Part shown: positions 1 through 7,550 of the stretch, piece by piece
How the letters are laid out: every line of letters begins with the position of its first letter
How positions within the stretch are numbered: the first letter of the stretch is position 1
NCBI GenBank assembly: GCA_027051995.1
Contig: JALUFY010000414.1
Span: 1-7,550, forward strand
DNA: 7,550 bases
DNA from: Hyphomicrobiales bacterium
Lineage (GTDB): Bacteria > Pseudomonadota > Alphaproteobacteria > Rhizobiales > Aestuariivirgaceae
Direction of reading: 5' to 3'
Made by a program: the position numbers and the translations under genes
The notes under the pieces: model-generated
Databases searched by the model: none
Seen by the model: the letters and a program-made list of their open reading frames with translations, nothing else
Told to the model about the DNA's origin: nothing

Positions 1-2533
<2,533 letters not shown>

Positions 2534-2568
2534 GGCGCGAACACTAGAACAGCCCCGCGATTCGCGCC
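2534..2568. repeat. Inverted repeat abutting the dnaE start codon
   Basis: Two perfect 8-bp arms, GGCGCGAA (2534-2541) and TTCGCGCC (2561-2568), are separated by 19 bp. The inner arm touches the dnaE ATG directly. A second, shorter palindrome, CGCGA-T-TCGCG (2556-2566), overlaps the outer arm. This could be a protein-binding operator over the dnaE promoter or, if transcribed, a hairpin at the start codon. No T-tract follows, so it is not a terminator. The arms are seen directly; the role is inferred. Confidence 0.5.
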
Positions 2569-2570
2569 AA
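2543..2570 (-). promoter_or_regulatory. Candidate dnaE promoter, possibly giving a near-leaderless mRNA
   Basis: Reading the minus strand, TTGGCG (2570-2565), a 16-bp spacer and TCTAGT (2548-2543) resemble a sigma-70 type promoter. The -10 element ends only nine bases before the dnaE ATG, so transcription would begin within a few bases of the start codon. That would fit the lack of a Shine-Dalgarno. The match to consensus is weak, and a more distant promoter in the 317-bp gap is equally possible. Confidence 0.25.
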
Positions 2571-2850
2571 GCCAAAGCACAATTCTTCCCCCGGTTTTGC
2601 ACACCGCGAGCAGACGGGCGGCATACTTCTACAGCTCTGAATGGCGGACTACACAAAGGCAAAGGAAACCGGGCACGCCATCTGACCGGGCCGGAACATT
2701 AACCCGGATCGGAACGTTTGACGGCCTTGCCGCATTTCATGAGAAAAGCGGCGGCAGGCAGGTGAGGTGGAAAAATTGGGGGGGAAACTTTCAAATCCCA
2801 TCCGGCTAAGGCAAGGGCCTGATATGACGGAAGAGACGGAGCGCCACCCG

Positions 2851-3222
2851 TCAGTTGATTACCTCGAAGGGGATTTCGTAGGCGTTGCGGTCTGGGTCGA
2901 AGGCGATGAAGAAATCCTCAACCTGGGAATGGCGCACCGGCTCGCCGGATGTGTCCGGGCGCAGGTTCTGCTCGGAGACGTAGGCGATGTATTCGCCGTC
3001 TTCCTCGTTCTCGGCCAGCAGATGATAGAAGGGCTGATCCTTGCGCGGGCGGACTTCCTCCGGAATGGCGTTCCACCATTCCTCGGTGTTGGAGAAGACC
3101 GCGTCCACGTCGAAAATCACCCCCCGGAAGGGAAAGACCCTGTGGCGCACCACATCGCCGATATTGAATTTGGCCACGCGCATGGGCGCGCGCGCTGCTG
3201 ATGGCGGAATAATCTTGTTCAT
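2851..3222 (-). CDS. hspQ: Heat shock protein HspQ (YccV-like, hemimethylated-DNA-binding family)
   Basis: This 123-residue protein belongs to the HspQ/YccV family. The E. coli member is a heat-induced factor that binds hemimethylated DNA and modulates Lon protease. The family core runs from about residue 17 (AKFNIGDVVRHRVFPFRGVIFDVD), through NTEEWW and IPEEVRPRKDQPFYHLL, to YIAYVSEQNL and EPVRH at about residue 98. The acidic, aromatic tail after residue 100 is variable in the family. The first 13 residues (MNKIIPPSAARAP) are an extension relative to typical members. The internal Met14 at 3183 is an alternative start that would begin almost at the conserved core, and neither start has a strong Shine-Dalgarno. 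The gene is cytoplasmic and monocistronic or co-transcribed with dnaE, and is divergent from recO. Confidence 0.93.
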   Translation of the reverse strand: MNKIIPPSAARAPMRVAKFNIGDVVRHRVFPFRGVIFDVDAVFSNTEEWWNAIPEEVRPRKDQPFYHLLAENEEDGEYIAYVSEQNLRPDTSGEPVRHSQVEDFFIAFDPDRNAYEIPFEVIN

Positions 3223-3323
3223 GGGCGGAAAATGACCCCGCTCGCGGCGATTTGCAAGCGAAAAACCCGCTTTCCCGCGCCCGTGCTATAAGAGGCGCGC
3301 CCATCGCCCGCCGGCGCGGCGGA

Positions 3324-3352
3324 TTTATCACAACCAGCCCCTGAAGGAACAA
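3324..3352 (-). promoter_or_regulatory. Candidate hspQ promoter
   Basis: Reading the minus strand in the hspQ-recO gap, TTGTTC (3352-3347), a 17-bp spacer and GATAAA (3329-3324) form a plausible sigma-70-like promoter facing hspQ. The -35 sits in CTTGTTCC, which also resembles the CTTG core of RpoH (heat-shock sigma) promoters, but the -10 lacks the usual C-rich heat-shock element. It would leave a leader of roughly 95 bases and overlaps the recO ribosome-binding region. Confidence 0.3.
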
Positions 3353-3363
3353 GCGAAACACCC

Positions 3364-4086
3364 ATGCACTGGCAGGATGATGTCCTGATACTGGGCGCCA
3401 GGCCCTTCGGCGAGACATCGGCCATCGCCGAGGCGCTGTCGCGCGCGCGCGGGCGCTGGCGCGGGCTGGTGCGCGGCGGCCGCTCGCGGCGCATGCGGCC
3501 GCTCCTGCAGGCGGGCAATCTGGCCCGCGCCACATGGCGGGCGCGGCTGGAGGATCAGCTGGGCGCCTTCACCCTGGAGCCTTTGCGGATGTCCGCCGGC
3601 GGGCTGATCGGCGATCCCTTCGCCCTTGCCGGCCTTGGCGCGCTGGCCGGGCATATGCATCTTCTGCCTGAGCGCGAGCCCTTCGCGGCGCTGTATGACG
3701 GGGCGCTGCTGGTGGTGGAAAACCTGCACGAGGCGCGCCTTTGGCCCGCCCTTATGGCGCGGCTGGAGCTGCGCCTGCTGGCCGATATGGGCTTCGGGCT
3801 GGATATGGACAGATGCGCGATCACCGGCGCGCGCGAGGATCTGGCCTTCGTTTCGCCGCGCACCGGGCGGGCCGTGCGCGCCGATGCCGCAGGGGAATGG
3901 AAGGACAGGCTCCTGCCCCTGCCGCCTTTTCTGACGGGGCAGGGGAGCGATGCGCCCGGTGAGGCGGACGTGCTGGCCGCCCTGGAGCTGACGGGGCATT
4001 TTCTCCATCAGCGCGTCTATGCCCCGCGCGGGCTGGCAATGCCGGAGGCGCGCCGCTGGATCATCGATCATTTGCGCGGCGCGTGA
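3364..4086 (+). CDS. recO: DNA repair protein RecO
   Basis: RecO is a recombination mediator of the RecFOR pathway; it anneals single strands and, with RecR, helps load RecA onto SSB-coated DNA. The 240-residue length is usual. The N-terminal OB-fold covers about residues 1-78, with GARPFGETSAI and the basic stretch GLVRGGRSRRMRPLLQAGN typical of alphaproteobacterial RecO. The rest is the helical C-terminal domain, containing CAITG and DLAFVSPRTGRAV. Only one cysteine (C151) is present, so the four-cysteine zinc site of some RecO proteins is absent. The ATG at 3364 is set by the conserved N-terminus; the nearest purine-rich Shine-Dalgarno (AAGGA, 3344-3348) is about 15 bases upstream, which is long. 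It is the first gene of a plus-strand run and lies 68 bp before the epimerase gene. Confidence 0.93.
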   Translation: MHWQDDVLILGARPFGETSAIAEALSRARGRWRGLVRGGRSRRMRPLLQAGNLARATWRARLEDQLGAFTLEPLRMSAGGLIGDPFALAGLGALAGHMHLLPEREPFAALYDGALLVVENLHEARLWPALMARLELRLLADMGFGLDMDRCAITGAREDLAFVSPRTGRAVRADAAGEWKDRLLPLPPFLTGQGSDAPGEADVLAALELTGHFLHQRVYAPRGLAMPEARRWIIDHLRGA

Positions 4087-4116
4087 CGCGGGCGCGCCAA
4101 TGGGCTATGGCTGATA

Positions 4117-4136
4117 GGCCGGGAATTGGCCGGGAA
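4117..4136 (+). repeat. 11-bp-spaced direct repeat before the epimerase gene
   Basis: The 9-mer GGCCGGGAA occurs twice, at 4117-4125 and 4128-4136, separated by TT. The 11-bp period places both copies on about the same face of the helix, ending 18 bases before the epimerase ATG. It could be a pair of regulator half-sites or a chance duplication in the recO-epimerase gap. The repetition is seen directly; any function is inferred. Confidence 0.4.
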
Positions 4137-4154
4137 CATGCCGGAGACAGCGAG

Positions 4155-4559
4155 ATGATCGGACGCCTCAATCACACCGCCATCGCCGTGCCTGATCTGA
4201 AGGCGGCGGCCAGGGTTTACGGGCAGACGCTGGGGGCGGAGGTTTCCACGCCGCGGGCCCTGCCGCAACATGGCGTTACGGTGGTCTTCGTCTCCCTGCC
4301 CAATACAAAAATCGAGCTGCTCGAACCTCTGGGAGAGAATTCGCCCATTTCCGCCTTCCTGAAGCGCAATCCGGCGGGCGGCGTGCATCATCTGTGCTAC
4401 GAGGTGGAGGATATTTTCGCTGCCCGCGATCATCTGCTGGCGCGCGGCGCGCGCGTTCTGGGCGATGGCGAGCCAAAGATTGGCGCGCACGGCAAGCCGG
4501 TGCTGTTTCTGCATCCGAAGGACTTCTGCGGTGTGCTCGTGGAGCTGGAGCAGGCATGA
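4155..4559 (+). CDS. mce: Methylmalonyl-CoA epimerase (VOC superfamily)
   Basis: The enzyme interconverts (2S)- and (2R)-methylmalonyl-CoA between propionyl-CoA carboxylase and methylmalonyl-CoA mutase, in propionate, odd-chain fatty acid and branched-chain amino acid breakdown. The 134-residue product is a two-module vicinal-oxygen-chelate protein. Visible family marks are LNHTAIAVPDL with H7 as a metal ligand, NTKIELLEPLG at 50-60, GGVHHLCYEV with H78/H79, and C-terminal FCGVLVELE with E130, the last metal ligand. I chose the ATG at 4155 because GGAG lies eight bases upstream and the homology begins there; the frame opens further upstream at 4083, but that extension has no family similarity. 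The stop overlaps the azlC start as ATGA, suggesting translational coupling. The cognate carboxylase and mutase are not in the window. Confidence 0.93.
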   Translation: MIGRLNHTAIAVPDLKAAARVYGQTLGAEVSTPRALPQHGVTVVFVSLPNTKIELLEPLGENSPISAFLKRNPAGGVHHLCYEVEDIFAARDHLLARGARVLGDGEPKIGAHGKPVLFLHPKDFCGVLVELEQA

Positions 4560-5338
4560 GCGCGGAACACGAACAAGGCGTGCGGGAGGGCGAGGCGGCG
4601 CGCGAAGAGGATTTCGAGGAAAGGCGCGGCCCCTATGACTGGAGCTGGCTCATCATGGGGGCGCGCAAGGCCGCGTCTCTGCCCGGACTGGTCATGGCCA
4701 TGTCGTTCATCGGCTTCGGGGCGCTGCTGCATTCCATGAACCTGCCGCTGGCTTTCGGCGTGGTTACGGACGTTTTCGTCTGGGCGCTGCCGGGGCAGGT
4801 GGTCATGACGGACAATGTCTCGCGCGGCCTGCCGCTTCTGGTCACGGCCTTCGCCGTATCTCTGACCGCCGTGCGCCTGCTGCCCATGGTGGTGCTCGTG
4901 CTCTCCAGGGCGCGGCGCGAGGGCAACGCGCGCTGGCCGGAATACATCGCCGCCTATTTCATCGCCGCCACCATCTGGGTCATGGCCGAAATGTTCATGG
5001 GGCAGGTGCCCCGGCGCGGCCGCGTGCCCTGGCTCATCGGGCTGGGCTGCGCCCTGATATCCGCCATGAGCCTTTTCACCATCGCCGGCTTTTATCTGAC
5101 CGGCATGATGCCAAAACCGCTCGCCGTCACACTGGTGTTCTTCACCCCGTCGTTCTTTCTTCTGGCGCTCGTCGGCGGCGCGGGCCCGCGCATGGACTGG
5201 CTGGCCATCGCCCTTGGACTCGTCATCGGCCCGCTGACGCATCTTTACTGGCCCCGGCTCGATCTGCTGGCGGCGGGCATCATCGGCGGCGGCGCGGCTT
5301 TCGCGCTGGCCCGCCCGGCGGGGCGGAGCACGGCATGA
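4556..5338 (+). CDS. azlC: AzlC family branched-chain amino acid exporter, large subunit
   Basis: The 260-residue inner-membrane protein matches the AzlC/YgaZ family, the larger half of a two-protein exporter of branched-chain amino acids and analogues. The family pattern is seen in GARKAASLPGLVMAMSFIGF at 35-54, WALPGQVVM at 76-84, and hydrophobic segments at roughly 42-58, 62-80, 92-115, 129-147, 159-181, 187-206, 214-230 and 237-251. Residues 1-27 form an unusually acidic, hydrophilic N-terminal extension rich in Glu. The ATG at 4556 overlaps the epimerase stop by 4 bp and has GGAG five bases upstream; the same frame opens earlier, at 4394, but that lies inside the epimerase gene. It overlaps azlD by 4 bp, as expected for subunits of one complex. 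The substrate is inferred from the family and could be another amino acid. Confidence 0.87.
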   Translation: MSAEHEQGVREGEAAREEDFEERRGPYDWSWLIMGARKAASLPGLVMAMSFIGFGALLHSMNLPLAFGVVTDVFVWALPGQVVMTDNVSRGLPLLVTAFAVSLTAVRLLPMVVLVLSRARREGNARWPEYIAAYFIAATIWVMAEMFMGQVPRRGRVPWLIGLGCALISAMSLFTIAGFYLTGMMPKPLAVTLVFFTPSFFLLALVGGAGPRMDWLAIALGLVIGPLTHLYWPRLDLLAAGIIGGGAAFALARPAGRSTA

Positions 5339-5688
5339 GCGGGATGCACGCGGCAAGCTGGCCGGGCGGCGGCATGTGGATCACGGTTCTCGCCGCGGGG
5401 CTGGCGGCCACCTATGTCTGGCGCTGGCTGGGCGTCCTGCTGGTCAAGCGCATCGACCCGCGAAGCCCGGCCCTTCTGCTGGTGCGCGCCGTGGCCACCG
5501 CCCTGGTGGCGGCGCTGGTGGCGCGCATGGTGTTCTTTCCCTCCGGGCTGCTGGCCCAGACATCGCTGGCCACGCGCCTGGCCGCGCTTGGCTGCGGCCT
5601 GGCCATGTGGCGCCTCGGCGGGCGCAAGGTGGAGCCCTCCGTGGCCGTGACGGTGGCCGTCTTCTTCATCCTGCAACTGCTTTCGTGA
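5335..5688 (+). CDS. azlD: AzlD family transporter, small subunit
   Basis: The 117-residue protein has four hydrophobic segments (about 15-36, 44-67, 78-94 and 101-116), the size and topology of AzlD/YgaH, the small partner of AzlC. Family-like features are the first-helix region ending TYVWRWLGVLL, a short basic loop KRIDPRSPALLLVRAVATALVAALVAR, and a hydrophobic C-terminus ending in VFFILQLL. The start ATG at 5335 overlaps the azlC stop by 4 bp and has GGAG (5325-5328) six bases upstream, supporting coupled translation in about equal amounts. The sequence alone is weakly conserved, so the assignment rests on topology plus position directly after azlC. Confidence 0.83.
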   Translation: MSGMHAASWPGGGMWITVLAAGLAATYVWRWLGVLLVKRIDPRSPALLLVRAVATALVAALVARMVFFPSGLLAQTSLATRLAALGCGLAMWRLGGRKVEPSVAVTVAVFFILQLLS

Positions 5689-5774
5689 GGATTTTCTCCA
5701 TCCCGTTAAGCTGGCATTTACCAATGACGGCCACATTCACGGGCAGTTTCGTGTCTCCCGTGGAGAAAAGCGCA

Positions 5775-5927
5775 ATGCTTCTGATCGCCATCTTCCTGAC
5801 AGCCGTCGCCGTCATTTTCGCCATTCATGTCTTCGTGCTGCGCAAGGCGCTCAACGAGCACCGCGCCCTGCTGGCCATGTCCTCCTGGCCCGCCAGCGAA
5901 GACATGGACGAAGCCGTGATCTCCTGA
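5775..5927 (+). CDS. Small single-pass membrane protein of unknown function (50 aa)
   Basis: I do not recognise this gene. Residues 1-21 are strongly hydrophobic (MLLIAIFLTAVAVIFAIHVFV), followed by a short basic patch (LRKALNEHR) and an acidic C-terminus (SEDMDEAVIS). The pattern suggests one N-terminal membrane segment with a short, cytoplasm-facing tail. The ATG at 5775 is favoured because GGAG lies at 5762-5765, nine bases upstream. An in-frame ATG at 5724 would give 67 residues but has no ribosome-binding site. It lies 86 bp after azlD on the same strand and could be co-transcribed with it. It ends one base before the stop codon of the convergent deacetylase gene. Confidence 0.6.
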   Translation: MLLIAIFLTAVAVIFAIHVFVLRKALNEHRALLAMSSWPASEDMDEAVIS

Positions 5928-5928
5928 T

Positions 5929-6951
5929 TCACCCCCAGGGCTCGAGGAAGGCGGCCAGGCCTTTTCGCAGGTTCTCAAGAGAATAACCGCCTTCGTGGAC
6001 GATCACCGTGGGGATATCCAGCGCCTTCATGCGCCGGGCCATGCTGGCCAGGCCCTTTTGCGTCACTGAGGCGGCGTGCATGAAGCCGTCATTCTCCATC
6101 ATGTCCAGCCCCAGCGGCACGACCAGCGCGCCGGGGCGGTAGGCCTCCAGCCGCTTGCAGGCGTAATCCACGGCACCCGCCCAGATCTCGTCATCCGAGC
6201 CGGTGTCCAGCGGAATGTTGAGGTTGAAGCCATAGCCCGCGCCAGTTCCGATCTCGTGCTCGTAGCCGGAATAGAACGGATAGGTCACCTTCGGGTCTGC
6301 ATGAAGTGAAATGGTGTAAACATCTGATCTGTCATAAAAAATGTTCTGCGTGCCGTTGCCGTGATGGACGTCCATGTCAAGCACGGCGATCCGCGAAAAC
6401 TCCCGCCGCAGAGCCTGCGCGGCGAGCGCGGAGTTGTTGAGGTAGCAAAACCCGGCCGCCGTCTCGAAGCCCGCGTGATGCCCCGGCGGGCGGCACAGGG
6501 CATAGACGGCGCGCACCCCCTTCAGCAGCATGTGCGCGGCGCTCAGCGCGGTATCGGCGGAGGCCTTCGCCGCCTTCCAGGTAGCCGCCTCGATGGGCGC
6601 GGAGGTGTCCGGCATGTGCCATCCGGCCCGCCCGGCGATTGCCTTGGGATAACTGGCCGGACGCACCACCGGGCGCGGCCCCGGCGCGATGGGCGACAGC
6701 GCCCCCATCTGCCTGTCCCATTCCCGCCGCGCCGTTTGCAGAAAGCGCACATAACGCAGCGAATGCACGCCCTTGTAATGCTCCAGCGGATCGAAGCGGC
6801 GCGCCGCATGCACGGGCACGCCCGCGTCCTTCAGCCCCTTTAGCAGCGCATCGGCGCGATCGGGTCTTTCTGGATAGTCCACAAGCCGTCCGTAACGGAT
6901 CACCCTCTTCGGCGCGTGCAGCTTCTGCAGGGCGGAGAAGACGGCCTTCAT
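5929..6951 (-). CDS. Histone deacetylase / acetylpolyamine amidohydrolase family protein
   Basis: This 340-residue zinc amidohydrolase belongs to the arginase-deacetylase fold that includes bacterial acetylpolyamine amidohydrolase (AphA), HDACs and AcuC. All catalytic positions are intact: RPPGHHAG with the His pair H158/H159, [12 protein letters not shown] with zinc ligands D194 and H196, GLDMMENDG with zinc ligand D283, and EGGYS with transition-state Tyr323. The spacing is nearly the same as I recall for Mycoplana ramosa acetylpolyamine amidohydrolase, including a similar N-terminal layout, so an acetylated polyamine or other small acyl-amine is a reasonable substrate, though not provable here. 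The ATG at 6951 has GGGAG nine bases upstream and overlaps the lolD stop by 4 bp, implying coupled translation. About 45 bp over residues 203-217 are strongly AT-rich with atypical codons. Confidence 0.92.
   Translation of the reverse strand: MKAVFSALQKLHAPKRVIRYGRLVDYPERPDRADALLKGLKDAGVPVHAARRFDPLEHYKGVHSLRYVRFLQTARREWDRQMGALSPIAPGPRPVVRPASYPKAIAGRAGWHMPDTSAPIEAATWKAAKASADTALSAAHMLLKGVRAVYALCRPPGHHAGFETAAGFCYLNNSALAAQALRREFSRIAVLDMDVHHGNGTQNIFYDRSDVYTISLHADPKVTYPFYSGYEHEIGTGAGYGFNLNIPLDTGSDDEIWAGAVDYACKRLEAYRPGALVVPLGLDMMENDGFMHAASVTQKGLASMARRMKALDIPTVIVHEGGYSLENLRKGLAAFLEPWG
6301..6345 (-). other. AT-rich, atypical-codon island inside the deacetylase gene
   Basis: By direct count only 13 of these 45 bases are G or C (about 29%), while the gene around them is strongly GC-rich. 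The codons here (residues 203-217, [15 protein letters not shown]) include ATT, TTT, TAT, AGA, TCA, GAT, GTT and CTT, which are rare elsewhere in the window. The reading frame and the conserved protein sequence are unbroken. Cause unknown; see findings. Confidence 0.7.
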
Positions 6952-7550
6952 GCGCCGCCGCTCCCGCTGATCGGCGGCGCTGGAAGCTCCTCGACCAGCC
7001 TGCCCTTGTCCAGATGCACCACCCGGTGCATGGAGCGCGCCAGATCGAGATTGTGGGTGGCGATGAGCGCCGCCAGCCCCTCGATGCGGATCAGATCGAG
7101 AAAACGCTCGTGCACCCGCTCCGCCGTCTCCGGGTCGAGATTGCCCGTCGGCTCGTCGGCCAGCAGCAGAAGCGGCCGGTTGGCCAGCGCCCGGGCGATG
7201 GCCACCCGCTGCTGCTCGCCGCCGGAAAGCTCCGCCGGGCGGTGATCGAGGCGCTCCGATAGCCCCAGCTGATCGAGCAGGGCGCGGGCGCGCTCCCTGG
7301 CCGCCTTGCGGCTCTCGCCGGCGATGAGCATGGGCAGGGTGACGTTCTCCTCGGCGGAGAACTCCGGCAGCAGATGATGAAACTGATAGACGAAGCCGAT
7401 GCCGAGGCGGCGGATGCGGGTGCGCGCCAGATCATTCAGCCCCGTGCATTCCTTCCCCGCGATCCACACCTCGCCGGAGGTGGGCTTTTCCAGCAGCCCG
7501 GCGATGTGCAGCAAAGAGGACTTGCCCGCGCCGGAGGGCCCCACAAGGGC
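6948..7550 (-). CDS. lolD: Lipoprotein-releasing ABC transporter ATP-binding protein LolD (partial)
   Basis: This is the ATPase of the LolCDE complex, which extracts outer-membrane lipoproteins from the inner membrane and passes them to LolA. The frame is open to the right edge, so roughly the first 35-40 residues are missing; the visible fragment is 200 residues. It contains Walker [10 protein letters not shown] (fragment residues 4-12), the Q-loop region [17 protein letters not shown] (54-70) that is typical of LolD, the signature LSGGEQQR (108-115), Walker B LLLLADEP (127-134), the D-loop GNLD and the H-loop ATHN (H166). A GTG within Walker A is not a start. The related MacB and FtsE ATPases share these motifs, but [10 protein letters not shown] favours LolD. 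Its stop overlaps the deacetylase start; LolC/E would be expected upstream, beyond the window. Confidence 0.92.
   Translation of the reverse strand, partial: ALVGPSGAGKSSLLHIAGLLEKPTSGEVWIAGKECTGLNDLARTRIRRLGIGFVYQFHHLLPEFSAEENVTLPMLIAGESRKAARERARALLDQLGLSERLDHRPAELSGGEQQRVAIARALANRPLLLLADEPTGNLDPETAERVHERFLDLIRIEGLAALIATHNLDLARSMHRVVHLDKGRLVEELPAPPISGSGGA

Larger units (their letters stand above)
2534..2850. other. Intergenic region between hspQ and dnaE
   Basis: These 317 bp lack a convincing gene and are visibly less GC-rich than the flanking genes. Near dnaE lies the inverted repeat described separately. Further in are a seven-G run at about 2778-2784, a short imperfect stem with TGCCGC (2728-2733) and GCGGCA (2751-2756), and a 6-bp stem TGACGG (2825-2830)/CCGTCA (2848-2853) overlapping the hspQ stop codon. 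None is followed by a T-tract on the minus strand, so I do not call a terminator for hspQ. Open frames across it are continuations of antisense frames with no recognisable protein. Confidence 0.6.

Noticed and set aside
2825..2853. Possible hspQ terminator (TGACGG/CCGTCA stem)
   Set aside because: The stem is only 6 bp with a 17-base loop, overlaps the stop codon and is not followed by a T-tract on the minus strand.
3287..3292. TATAAG as a recO promoter -10 element
   Set aside because: No acceptable -35 hexamer lies 15-19 bases upstream, so I do not call a promoter although recO must have one in this gap.
3328..4071. A 247-codon minus-strand open frame opposite recO
   Set aside because: recO in the plus frame has clear family motifs; the antisense product has no recognisable features.
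4430..5356. A 308-codon minus-strand open frame opposite azlC
   Set aside because: It is antisense to a hydrophobic, AzlC-like membrane protein; the His/Asp/Gln-rich product is the usual antisense image of a membrane gene in GC-rich DNA.
6639..7262. A 207-codon plus-strand open frame opposite lolD and the deacetylase gene
   Set aside because: It spans two well-supported minus-strand genes and has no domain similarity that I can see.
7542..7544. GTG as the lolD start codon
   Set aside because: It encodes the Val immediately before the Walker A glycine; a real LolD needs about 35-40 more residues upstream, so the gene is simply cut by the window edge.

Overview
The window reads as high-GC bacterial chromosome, most likely from an alphaproteobacterium. 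The pointers are the sequence style of RecO (start MHWQDD, with a single Cys), an alphaproteobacterial-type HspQ, and the proximity of methylmalonyl-CoA epimerase, lolD and dnaE. I cannot name the genus. Coding density is very high, and I see no tRNA, rRNA, CRISPR array, insertion sequence or phage-like gene.

Layout from left to right. Positions 1-2533 (minus strand) hold the N-terminal 844 codons of dnaE, the replicative DNA polymerase III alpha subunit, which runs off the left edge. Positions 2534-2850 are a 317-bp non-coding stretch with an inverted repeat directly against the dnaE start. hspQ (2851-3222, minus) follows. Then comes a 141-bp divergent promoter region and a plus-strand run of five genes: recO (3364-4086), methylmalonyl-CoA epimerase (4155-4559), azlC-like (4556-5338), azlD-like (5335-5688) and an unrecognised 50-residue membrane protein (5775-5927). 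This run ends one base from the stop of a convergent minus-strand gene for a histone-deacetylase/acetylpolyamine-amidohydrolase family enzyme (5929-6951). That gene overlaps by 4 bp the end of a lolD-like ABC ATPase (6948-7550, minus), which runs off the right edge.

Functionally this is a mixed housekeeping neighbourhood: replication (DnaE), recombinational repair (RecO), protein quality control (HspQ), propionyl-CoA catabolism (epimerase), amino-acid export (AzlCD), deacetylation and lipoprotein trafficking (LolD). The epimerase-azlC-azlD genes are joined by 4-bp ATGA overlaps and are probably translationally coupled, as are lolD and the deacetylase.

I see no convincing new multi-gene system. 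The items most worth a second look are a sharply AT-rich, rare-codon island inside the deacetylase gene, the inverted repeat abutting the dnaE start, an 11-bp-spaced direct repeat before the epimerase gene, the lolD-deacetylase coupling, and a rearranged version of an alphaproteobacterial gene order.
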